Program-made: the position numbers and the translations under genes
Origin: Chelydra serpentina
Taxonomy: Eukaryota; Chordata; Testudines; Chelydridae
Assembly (NCBI GenBank): GCA_037349315.1
Contig: JBAIAC010000008.1
Span: 121,394,001-121,458,000 of the forward strand
DNA length: 64,000 nt
Reading direction: 5' to 3'
The notes under the pieces: model-generated
What the model saw: only the letters and a program-made list of their open reading frames with translations
Databases searched by the model: none
Told to the model about the DNA's origin: nothing
In this document: positions 45,221 through 53,651 of the stretch, in pieces
How the letters are laid out: every line of letters starts with the position of its first letter
Position numbering within the stretch: the stretch's first letter is position 1

Positions 45221-45516
45221 AGGGTACGTCTATACTTACGCGTCTGTCGAACGCGTCGGATCGATGTTCTGGGTTCGATTTATCGCGTCTTGTCAAGACG
45301 CGATAAATCGAACCAGGAAGTGCTCCGTTGTCGACGCTGGTACTCCAGCTCGACGAACGGAGTAGGCGGAGTCGACGGGGGAGCCTGCGCGCCGCGTGTG
45401 GACCCCGGGTAAGTGCTTTTTCATTCGAACTAAGGTACTGCGACTTCAGCTACGTTATTCACGTAGCTGAAGTTGCGTACCTTAGTTCGATAGGGGGGGG
45501 TAGTGTAGACCTAGCC
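45221..45516. mobile_element. Harbinger-type hairpin MITE
   Basis: A 296-bp element flanked by TTA (45218-45220 and 45517-45519). Ends AGGGTACGTCTATACT and AGTGTAGACCTAGCC are imperfect inverted repeats, and the terminus resembles that of the Harbinger element at 18664. Inside are two long hairpins. 45272-45292 and 45294-45314 are perfect 21-bp inverted repeats around one base. 45424-45453 and 45460-45488 are near-perfect arms around a 6-base loop. It lacks coding capacity. It resembles the MITE family called Chompy in crocodilians and turtles, but I cannot confirm the family. Confidence 0.85.
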
Positions 45517-45757
45517 TTAGAACAACTATCAACCTCCATTTATAAATACTTACAAGAAAGCAGGAGTGTGTTTAGGGTATGGTCAAAAGCATATCAAGGT
45601 CAATGGAAACACACTGCTTGACTCCAGTGGGCTTTGGATCAGGCCCTTAATCCCTGTTTTCCTTTTCTGCAATTTTGCCCATCACAAACGCGTGGATCTT
45701 GAAACTCAATTCGGCCCTGAAGGTTGTGGGTTGACCAGCATCAATGAGGTTATTCAA

Positions 45758-45882
45758 GGTATGTTCAGGAATCACCCTTTTGTCTCTAATGTAGACAGGG
45801 CCACTGTTCCTGGCCAGTCTCAGAGACAAGATACTAGACTAGATGGACCTTGGGTCTGATCCAGTATGGCAGTTCCTATGAT
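45758..45882 (+). repeat. LINE/SINE 3' tail fragment
   Basis: AGTCTCAGAGACAAGATACT, AGACTAGATGGACCTTGGG and TCTGATCCAGTATGGCAG, ending TTCCTATGATCC, make a tail seen widely in reptile genomes. It is probably CR1-related. Confidence 0.5.
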
Positions 45883-45884
45883 CC

Positions 45885-47240
45885 TAATTTGCCTCTGCTG
45901 CGGTCGTAGCAAAATCATGGTATATCAGCTTTCCTGTATTTTAATGTCTTGGTCACAGAATAAATAAAAAAGACTGGATACTGTCAAAAGGGATAAAACA
46001 TTATACACATATTTTTGCTATATTTTGCTTTATTGACATTAAAATATTTATCACTGAAATTCGTTGAATCCCCTAGAACTTGGAGCATTTCCGGCTGCAG
46101 GAGAGTCAGCTCAAAATGTATTTCAAAAAGATTATCCACCCAAGGATTAAAACAAGATGAACTGTGAGCAACATTTACCATTGTCTATTATTTAGAATTC
46201 ATAGGCTGCTTTGAAAAACGCAACCAGTATTCATAATATTTTAAAATTAAATCAAATAAAATAATCTCTCAAGTTATATTACCAAAGATTTCTTCTTAGG
46301 AGCTGTATGGATCTGTGAAATGCATGTTTGCATAAATGACAGGGTTTGATTTTATCATAAAACAGAGGAGTCATTCCTAGACCAGCTTTTTTGGAGAAGA
46401 GATGTCATTGACTACTCTAATTCTTGAAGAATAGTTACTTGAAGAAGTCTTGGGGTGGGAGTTTTAAAAGCCATTGACTTAAATTGGAGAAGAATTAGGC
46501 CAATGCTGAGCACTTTCAAAAGTCTGCATGTTGATTCCCACTGTCTCAACTGATGCAAATAATGGACTAAAGCTGCCTCAGCTACTGTTTTATACTACTC
46601 CTCTTTGTTTTGAAGAAAGATAAAGACCTTACCCATACATACGTTATTGGGAAGAAAGAAAAACACAAAACCATAACATTAGCTTAGTTGAACTATTGAA
46701 ATAATTGGGGTATTCTGCCCTTCTATGCTTTTTCAGTAATTGTTTAATTTCCACTATGTAATGATAAAATAGTGACATGTATCTATGCCTAATGTTCTAA
46801 AACATAATGTGGCAGATCATAAGCTGGTGTAAATTGTCATAGCTTCACTGAAGCCAGGGGAACGCTGCCTGAGGATCTCCACCATCTTACTTACGTCTTT
46901 AAAACAGCAATCTAGCACATGTTGCAAACATCACTATCATTACATCCTGTACATCAATTCAATAAAGACCTTTGCATGTTGTCAGTGTGACGATCACCAG
47001 GAGTACAGTCAAACTCCCACTGAAGTCAGGGAAAAGACTCCCATTGACTTGACAGGGAGCTGGGTGACTTTTTAAAGTCTTTCCCTATATACAAGGATCA
47101 TTGCACCCACCTACTGAAACAAAACCATCTGTGGCATGGAAACATGATAACCTTTCTGCACCAAGAGCAATTTTTTAAAAAAAAATCTTTAGTTTGGAGG
47201 AAATGAACATTAGCTTCTTAAATTGACACAAGGGAAATAT
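45885..47240. other. No gene; small diverged repeats
   Basis: 46470-46550 and 46990-47070 contain CCCATTGACTT-like palindromic repeat remnants. Nothing else is recognised. Confidence 0.4.
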
Positions 47241-47244
47241 AACT

Positions 47245-47705
47245 TTATCTTTCTCTATTTATCTCACATATTTTGGGGCACCCATTACTGTTGTAACTGA
47301 GCTCCCGCGTGCAGTACGGAAATCCTGTACCCAAGCTGAAATTTATTAACACCAAAGCTAACGTGCCTACCTTAGGTGAAAAATACCACACATGGTCAGG
47401 ATTGGATGAGGACACAAGGCTCTCAAGCATTATGATGGGACATTGGTAGAATTCCAGTTCAGCAGCTTCTCGTTGGAGTCTGTTTTTGAAGTTTTTCTGT
47501 TGCAAAATTGCCACCTTTAAATCGGTTATCGAGTGACCAGAACAGTAGAGTTCTCCTACTGGTTTTTGAATGTTATGGTTCCTGATGTCAGATTTGTGTC
47601 CATTTATTCTTTTCCGTAGAGACTGAACTGGAATTAATTTGCAAATTAGATACCACCAATTTAGGCTTGAACAGACACTGGGAGTGGCTGTGTCATTACA
47701 CAAAT
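47245..47705 (-). pseudogene. Penelope-like element, endonuclease fragment
   Basis: A 152-codon minus-strand frame (47703 to 47245). Residues about 29-90, RKRINGHKSDIRNHNIQKPV then GHSITDLKVAILQQKNFKNR and LQREAAELEF, match the C-terminal GIY-YIG-type endonuclease of Penelope-like retroelements: R-x-NGH-x-xDI, PVGE-x-F, GHS-x-x-DL-x-V-x-IL, R-x-x-E-x-x-LE. Penelope-like elements pair a telomerase-related reverse transcriptase with this nuclease. The reverse transcriptase is absent, and the frame drifts after about residue 90. The GEH of the family reads GEL here, so a conserved histidine is lost. The start codon shown is not authentic. Confidence 0.75.
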
Positions 47706-47844
47706 TGAATCTATTTCCCCATGTTAAGTATCCTCACACCTTCTTGTCAACTTGGGCCATCTTGATTATCACTACAAAAGGTTTTTTTTCTCCTGCTGAT
47801 AATAGCTCATCTTAATTAGCCTCTTAGAGTTAGTATGGCAACTT

Positions 47845-47846
<2 letters not shown>

Positions 47847-47924
<78 letters not shown>

Positions 47925-47960
47925 TACACACACACATCTACATCTACATATACATATACA
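47847..47960. repeat. (TA)n / (CA)n compound microsatellite
   Basis: About thirty TA units, then CA units, then imperfect CATCTA / CATATA repeats, ending exactly where the gypsy-2 LTR begins. The translated poly-Tyr/Ile frame is meaningless. Confidence 0.95.
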
Positions 47961-48576
47961 GTGACAAAGTTCCTCCTCTACCTCGGTGGGGCCTGCGCTT
48001 ATTGGCGGATTTTTGCTTGCCTCAGAGATTTTCCCCTCTGGTAGAACCCACAGTCCAGATCAACTCCTCCTGTGTCTGATCAGGAGTTGGGAGGAACCCG
48101 GGCCCGCCCTCTACTCCAGGTTCCAGCCCAGGGCCCTGTGGACTGCAGCTGTTTAGAGTGCCTCCTGGAACAACTGCACGACAGCTACAACTCCCTGGGC
48201 TACTTCCCCATGGACTCCTCCCAACACCTTCTTTATCCTCACCATAGGATCTTCCAACAGTACGCCTTCTCACTCTCAGCTCCTAGTGCCATTAGCTCCC
48301 AGCTCCTCGCACGCACACCACAAACTGAAGTGAGGTTTTTTTAAACTCAGGTGCCCTGATTAGCCAGCCTGACCTAACTGATTCTAGCAGGTTCTTCTTA
48401 ATTGGCTCCAGGTGTCCTAATTAGCCTGCCTGCCTTAAATTGGTTCCAGCAAGTTCCTGCTTGTTCTAGTGCAGCCCCTGCTCTGGTCACTCAGGGAACA
48501 GAAAACTATTCATCCAATGGCCAGTATATTTGCCTTCTACCAGACTTCTGTACCCAACTCATCTGGGTCTGTCACA
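47961..48576 (-). repeat. Gypsy-2 3' LTR
   Basis: Runs from GTGACAAAG to GGGTCTGTCACA. The left part, up to about 48312, matches the gypsy-1 LTR closely; the right part (U3 on the minus strand) is different sequence. It lacks the TTTTGGGGG stretch present in its partner LTR near 53054. Confidence 0.85.
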
Positions 48577-50110
48577 TATCCCTCCCCCCTGCTCAACACC
48601 AAGGGGTTGGGCAGCTTGGGACGCCAGACAGTGCACACGTGACAAGCCATCGGCATTGCCATGACGGCTCTCCGCTCTGTGTTGCACACGGAACTGGAAA
48701 GGCTGGAGGGATAAGAACCACCTGGTCACCCGTGTGTTCTTCTCCTTGTTCCGCTGCATCCATTGAAGAGGGGCATGGTCGGTCACGAGGACAAATCTGC
48801 GCCCGAGCAGGTAGTAGCGCAGCGTTTCCAGGGCCCATTTTACAGCGAGGCACTCTCTCTCCACCACGGCATATTTGTGCTCCCTCGGAAGGAGTTTCCT
48901 ACTGAGGTAGAGAATTGGATGTTCCTCTTCCCCAACCATCTGTGATAGAACGGCCCCTAACCCTACTTCCGATGCATCCATCTGCAGGATAAATTCCTTG
49001 GTGAAATCTGGGGCTATCAGTACGGGGTTACTGCAGAGGACAGTCCATAGGTCTGTGAACGCTCTCTCTGCTCCGTCAGACCATCTCACCAGGTCAGGTC
49101 TGCGGGCTTTCACTAGGTCTGTCAGGGGGCTTGCCCCTGTGGCAAAATGGGGGATAAATCGTCAGTAATACCCCACCACACCTAGGAATGCCCGGACTTG
49201 TTTCTTGCGATGTGGTCGGGGCCAATTTTGGATGGCTTCTAACTTGTTCAGTTGGGGTTTTACCAGACCTTTTCCCACAATGTAGCCAAGATATTTGGCC
49301 TCCGTAAACCCTACAGCACACTTGGCAGGGTTAGCTGTAAGGCCAGCTCACCTGAAGGTATCGAGGACTGCCTCCACCTTCTCGAGGTCGGTTTCCCAGT
49401 CTGGGGTATGAATGACCACATCGTCTAGGTAGGCAGCAGCATAATGATTATGGGGGCATAATAGCTTGTCCATGAGGCGCTGGAAGGTAGCTGGGGCCCC
49501 ATGTAGTCCAAAAGGGAGGGCAGTATATTGAAAAAGACCCTCTCGTGTAGAGAACGCAGTCTTTTCCTTTGCGTCTTCAGCAAGGGGAATTTGCCAGTAC
49601 CCCTTTGTCAAGTCTAGGGTAGTCATTGCCCAGATAGTCCACTAACTCATCTATGCGAGGTATGGGGTATGCGTCGAATTGGGATACCTCGTTTAGTTGC
49701 TGGAAGTCGTTGCAAAACCTTGTGGTGCCATCAGGTTTGGGCACCAGTACGATTGGGCTGGACCACTGACTGTGGGATTCTTCGATGATCCCCAACTCCA
49801 GCATTTTTTTTTACTTCTGCTTTTATTTCCTCCCTCTTGGCCGCTGGCACCCTGTAGGGCCTCATTGTTACTCTGGCCACAGGGTTTGTGACGATGTGGT
49901 GATATGTCTCGGTTGTTCGACCCGGTTTTGTTGAGAACACATCTTGGTTCCGGAAGATCATCTCAGACACCTCATTCTTCTGGTCTGGTGTTAAATAGGG
50001 AGACACTCACTTGTTTGGAAGGTTTTTTTTCCCTGGGGTAGGTCTTTTCGGACAGCTGTGCATGCCTCTTGTGCATGCCAGGGTTTCAGAAGGTTCATGT
50101 GATATATTTG
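48559..50110 (-). pseudogene. Gypsy-2 reverse transcriptase and RNase H, fragmented
   Basis: At least five minus-strand frames (50006-49731, 49804-49577, 49626-49348, 49321-49094, 49113-48559) join into one protein. Motifs in order are NRQD-like FSTKPGRTTETYHHI, SQWSSPIVLVPKPDGTTRFC, TLDLTKGYWQIPL, LPFGLHGAPATFQRLMD, YLDDVVIHTPDW (catalytic pair kept) and then RNase H. RNase H has FILQMDASEVG, VERECLAVKWALETL, VLVTDHAPLQWM and HGNADGLSRVH. In the first RNase H motif the usual T before the catalytic Asp is M. The many shifts exclude activity. A 167-codon plus-strand frame over the same region is only its shadow. Confidence 0.85.
48577..48597 (-). other. Gypsy-2 polypurine tract
   Basis: The minus strand reads GAGCAGGGGGGAGGGATA immediately before the 3' LTR. 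Confidence 0.75.
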
Positions 50111-50113
50111 CTC

Positions 50114-51322
50114 TCATTTCCGACATCCTGGCTGCCGCACCTTGTAGGTTACTTCCCCCACGGGTTCAAACACCTCATAGGGCCCCTGCCATTGTGCCAG
50201 AAGTTTGCTTTCTGCAGTGGGTACCAACACCATCACCCGATCCCCTGGCTGGAACTGTCGGACTTTTGCCTGGCGATTGTAATGGGTTCGCTGGGCCTCC
50301 TGTGCCTTTTCCAAATGTTCCCGTACAATAGGGGTGACCCGGGCTATCTGGTCTCGCATCTGCAATACATGCTCTATTATATTTCTCCCCTCACTGGGTT
50401 CCTCTTCCCAGATCTCTTTGGCGATATCTAGTATGCCACGGGGGTGGCGCCCGTATAATAACTCGAAGGAGGAAAACCCAGTTGAGGCCTGAGGTATCTC
50501 CCGGATAGCGAACATAAGGTAAGGTAGTAGGGTGTCCCAGTCCTTCCCATCCCGACTTACCACCTTCCTTACCATAGCCTTGAGGGTTCGATTAAACCTT
50601 TCTACCAGCCCATCAGTCTGTGGATGATAGACTGAAGTTCTCAGGGTATGTATATGGAGCAGGGTCCAGAGGTCCTTCATTAGCTTCAACATAAATGGAG
50701 TCCCTTGATCTGTTAATATCTCCTTTGGTAGCCCCACTCGGGCAAAGATCCCCACCAGCTCTTTGGCTATCGTTTTAGCGGCTGTGTTCCGCAGGGGGAC
50801 GGCTTCTGGGTAGCGAGTAGCATAGTCCAAAACAACAAGTATATATTGGTGGCCCCGAGCCGTCTTTTCCAGGGGTCCCACTAGGTCCATGGCTATTCAC
50901 TCGAAGGGGACTTCTATGATGCGAAGGGGTACTAAAGGTGCCCTCAAATGGGGATGGGGACTGTGCAGCTGACACACTGGACAGGACGCACAGTACCTCC
51001 TCACTTCTTCATGTACTCCGGGCCAGAAAAATCGTAGTAGGACCCATGCCAGGATCTTTTCTACCCCCAAATGTCCCCCAAAAAGAGGACTATGGGCTAG
51101 GCTTAATACAGCGTTCTGGCATTTTTGAGGTACTAGGATCTGCTGTACCTTCTGTCCCTGTATTGGTGCAACCCAGTATAAGAGATCCTTCTTCATTATG
51201 AAGTAGGGTCCGGGTCCTTGGGTTTTTCCTTCCACGGGAACCCCATCTATTTCGGTCACTTCTTTCCTAATGTTGTCATACCTTGGGTCTTCTGCCTGGT
51301 CCCGTCCAAAATTTCCTCTCAC
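50114..51322 (-). pseudogene. Gypsy-2 integrase with one internal stop
   Basis: Two in-frame minus-strand segments (51322-50897 and 50890-50114) separated by a TGA at 50897-50899 where element 1 has arginine, again a CpG C-to-T change. The first holds the zinc-binding part (LFGGHLGVEK ... CASCPVCQ). The second holds AMDLVGPLEK, EILTDQGTPFM and DGLVERFNRTLK (D, D, E all present), and runs without a break through RTHYNRQAKVRQFQPGDRV to the GPY/F-like QWQGPYEVFEPVGEV. It ends just before the reverse transcriptase, confirming integrase-first order independently of element 1. Confidence 0.9.
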
Positions 51323-51482
51323 GGGGCTAATCTGCCCGAGATCTAATCTCTGTTGCTTCTACTGGTTCAGAGGCGTTAGGGTGGGGGTCAGACTCGGGTG
51401 CTTCTCTCTCCTGTGTGGCCTCTTGTTCAGCTGCTCGAGTCCGCCTACCTATGAGAGCAACCCTCTGGCTTTGGGTCAGTAT

Positions 51483-51974
51483 TCAGGTTCCCAAGGACTT
51501 AGCTGCCCTTCTTTCCCTTTTTGTCTTTCTACCCTGTCTGGGAGTGGAGAACAAATCTGGGGATATTTCAGAGAAGATTGGAGGTTGACAGTCCACTGTG
51601 GATGTCTCACTAATTTCAGGGTTCCCCTCTTTCTCCAATCCCCCTACTGGGAGTAAGTCTCCAAACCCTGGGGAGTCTCTCCCTATGAGCACCTGGTATG
51701 GGAGTTTAGGGACTACACTTGCTGCTACCTCAGTAGTGTTCCCTTGGATCTCAATTTTTACTGGGATGGAAGGGTAATAACTAACTGCCCCGTGGACACA
51801 GGTTATCCCCGTACATTTAGCCTGCAGCAACTGACTACGCTTCACGAGCCTCCCTGAGATAAGTGTGCTAGCACTCCCCGAATCAACCAGTGCCGTGGTC
51901 CCTACCCCATTTAGTTTCACTGGTCTGGTGTACATATGTAGGGTTAGTGAGACCCCCCACAATCTTCTTCCCAC
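51483..51974 (-). pseudogene. Gypsy-2 aspartic protease
   Basis: A 163-codon minus-strand frame. TRPVKLNGVGTTALVDSGSA (catalytic DSG intact), then STLISGRLVKRSQLLQAK, a middle part, and VLIGRDSPGFGDLL near the end of the fold, followed by a charged linker (GRKTKRERRAAKSLG) leading to integrase. It retains the full retropepsin-like domain that is broken in element 1. The start is inexact: a segment present in element 1 between gag and protease, including the HIATQC and MQCNLGDWEV parts, is deleted here, so gag and protease are closer together. Confidence 0.8.
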
Positions 51975-52816
51975 TCAGTGCTGTGACTCTTTATGGCCTC
52001 TGGTGGGCCTCCAGCCCCTCTCTTTTTCCACCTAGGCCCTTCTGGTGGCCCAGTCACTTGAACTCTAGGGCTTGGTGCTGCTAGTTTAACCCGGGGTTCC
52101 GCTTCCTTAACTGGTCGTGTCAGTTCCCGCGCCGTCCTTCGCCTCTCTACCATTGCCACAATCTCGTCATAGGTGGAGGGTTCATTCTGGCTTACCCATG
52201 CGTGAATGTCTGGCGGTAGTCCCCTCACAAATCGGTCGATGACCAGAACCTCTAGTATCTCTTCTGGACCCCGGGACTCAGTTTGCAACCACTTTCGTGC
52301 GAGATGGATGAGGTCATACAATTGGGACCACGGGGTTCTGTCTTCCTGGTGCCTGCACTGCGGTCGTTACCCCAGATCTGGCCAGGATCTCTGCTTTCAG
52401 CTGGGGGTAGTCTGCTGCAGCCTCTTCAGGCAGATCATAGTAGGCCTTCTGGGCCTCCCCACACAGGAATGGGGCGAGGATGCCAGACCACTGATCTCGA
52501 GGCCAGGCCTCCCGTAGGGCAGTCCTCTCAAAGGCAAGGAGATATGCCTCTATGTCATCGTCCCCCGTCATTTTCTGTAGGCAATTGCTGGCCCGTATGT
52601 GCCGCGTCCCATCATGGCCATGGTTCATCTCTGTAAGGGCCTTCACTTGGTTTACCAGTTCCCGCAACTGGTACGGTCTTGGGCAGCCTGGTCTATCAAC
52701 AGGCGATTGGTCTCCTGCTGCACCCGCACTGCCTCCTGTTGGGCGGCTGCCTGGACATGGGTCGCCTCCTGCTGGGCAGCTGTGGCTTGTATCAGTGCCC
52801 GTACTACATCTTCCAT
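51944..52816 (-). pseudogene. Gypsy-2 gag with SCAN-like segment, frameshifted
   Basis: The start ATG at 52816-52814 gives the same beginning as element 1 ([16 protein letters not shown]). Near 52668 a 2-base loss shifts the frame, and the text resumes as [21 protein letters not shown] deletion of about 22 bases near 52339 removes the RYHEWRY part and shifts again. The SCAN-like segment continues as [20 protein letters not shown], then [20 protein letters not shown], and reads through ELTRPVKEAEPRVKL, showing the arginine codon that is a stop in element 1. A basic C-terminus with GPRWKKRG follows. Confidence 0.8.
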
Positions 52817-52898
52817 TGTGGTGAAAAAAAAAACCCACTCCCTTCTCTCTCTCTTTTTTTTAAATACCCCTCTTCTTCCGCTGCGCTGTGCACACCAA

Positions 52899-52916
52899 AT
52901 CCCACTCCTAACACCA
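52899..52916 (-). other. Gypsy-2 primer binding site, tRNA-Leu
   Basis: The minus strand reads TGGTGTTAGGAGTGGGAT, two bases inside the 5' LTR. Compared from memory with the vertebrate leucine (CAG) tRNA 3' end plus CCA, it matches at 17 of 18 positions. Confidence 0.8.
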
Positions 52917-52918
52917 GT

Positions 52919-53647
52919 TGTGACAAAGTTCCTCCTCTACCTCGGTGGGTCCTGCACTTATTGGCAGATTTTTGCTTGCCTCAGAGATCTTCCCCTCTGG
53001 TAGAACCCATAGTCCAGATCAACTCCTCCTGTGTCTGATCAGGAGTTGGGAGTTTTGGGGGGAACCCGGGCCCACCCTCTACTCCGGGTTCCAGCCCAGG
53101 GCCCTGTGGAATGCAGCTGTTTAGAGTGCCTCCTGGAACAACTGCACGACAGCTACAACTCCCTGGGCTACTTCCCCATGGACTCCTCCCAACACCTTCT
53201 TTATCCTCACCACAGGATCTTCCAGCAGTATGCCCTCTTACTCTCAGCTCCTAGTGCCTCTTGCTCCCAGCTCCTCGTACGCAACCCCACAAACTGAAGT
53301 GAGGTCCTTTTTAAACTCAGGTGCCCTGATTAGCCAGCCTGACCTAATTGATTCTAGCGGGTTCTTCTTAATTGGCTCCAGGTGTCCTAATTAGCCTGCC
53401 TGCCTTAAATTGGTTCCAGCAAGTTCCTGCTTGTTCTAGTGCAGCCCCTACTCTGGTCACTCAGGGAACAGAAAACTATTCATCCAATGGCCAGTATATT
53501 TGCATTCTACCAGACGTCTGTACCCAACTCATCTGGGCCCACGAAAGCTTATGCTTAAATAAATTTGTTAGTCTCTAAGGTGCCACAAGTACTCCTGGTT
53601 TTTTTGAGGATACAGACTAACACGACTGCTACTCTGAAACCTGTCAC
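52919..53647 (-). promoter_or_regulatory. Gypsy-2 5' LTR, interrupted near its outer end
   Basis: Starts TGTGACAAAG and matches the 3' LTR to ATCTGG at about 53536. About 100 bases of another repeat (53538-53639) are then inserted before the final CTGTCAC. The inner half is shared with gypsy-1 and the outer U3 half is the element-2 type. Confidence 0.8.
53538..53639. repeat. Interspersed repeat tail inside the LTR
   Basis: Reads CCCACGAAAGCTTATGC, AAATAAATTTGTTAGTCTCT, AAGGTGCCACAAGTACTCCT and AGACTAACACGACTGCTACT. I recognise this as a very common amniote interspersed sequence but cannot name its family with certainty. No target duplication is clear. Confidence 0.6.
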
Positions 53648-53651
53648 TACA

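Larger units (their letters stand above)
47961..53647 (-). mobile_element. Gypsy retrotransposon 2, Gmr1-like, nearly full length
   Basis: The same structure and strand as the element at 35797: two LTRs, tRNA-Leu-type primer site, gag, protease, integrase, reverse transcriptase, RNase H, polypurine tract. It is more decayed, with frameshifts in gag and reverse transcriptase and a stop in integrase, but it keeps the DSGSA protease motif and a YLDD. TACA lies on each side (47957-47960 and 53648-53651), a likely 4-bp target duplication if one terminal base was lost from each LTR. Its LTR U3 half is unrelated to that of element 1, so it is a sister subfamily, not a duplicate. Confidence 0.85.

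Noticed and set aside
47835..48044. Poly Tyr-Ile frame
   Set aside because: Translation of the TA/CA microsatellite.
48402..48905. 167-codon plus-strand frame
   Set aside because: Antisense to the gypsy-2 RNase H and crossing the LTR; a shadow frame.
35797..53647. Endogenous retrovirus
   Set aside because: The gene order, SCAN-like gag and 4-bp duplication fit a Gmr1-like gypsy element; no envelope gene was seen in either copy.
35797..53647. Gypsy 1 and gypsy 2 as a simple segmental duplication
   Set aside because: Their U3 halves, flanking DNA and target duplications differ, so they are separate insertions.
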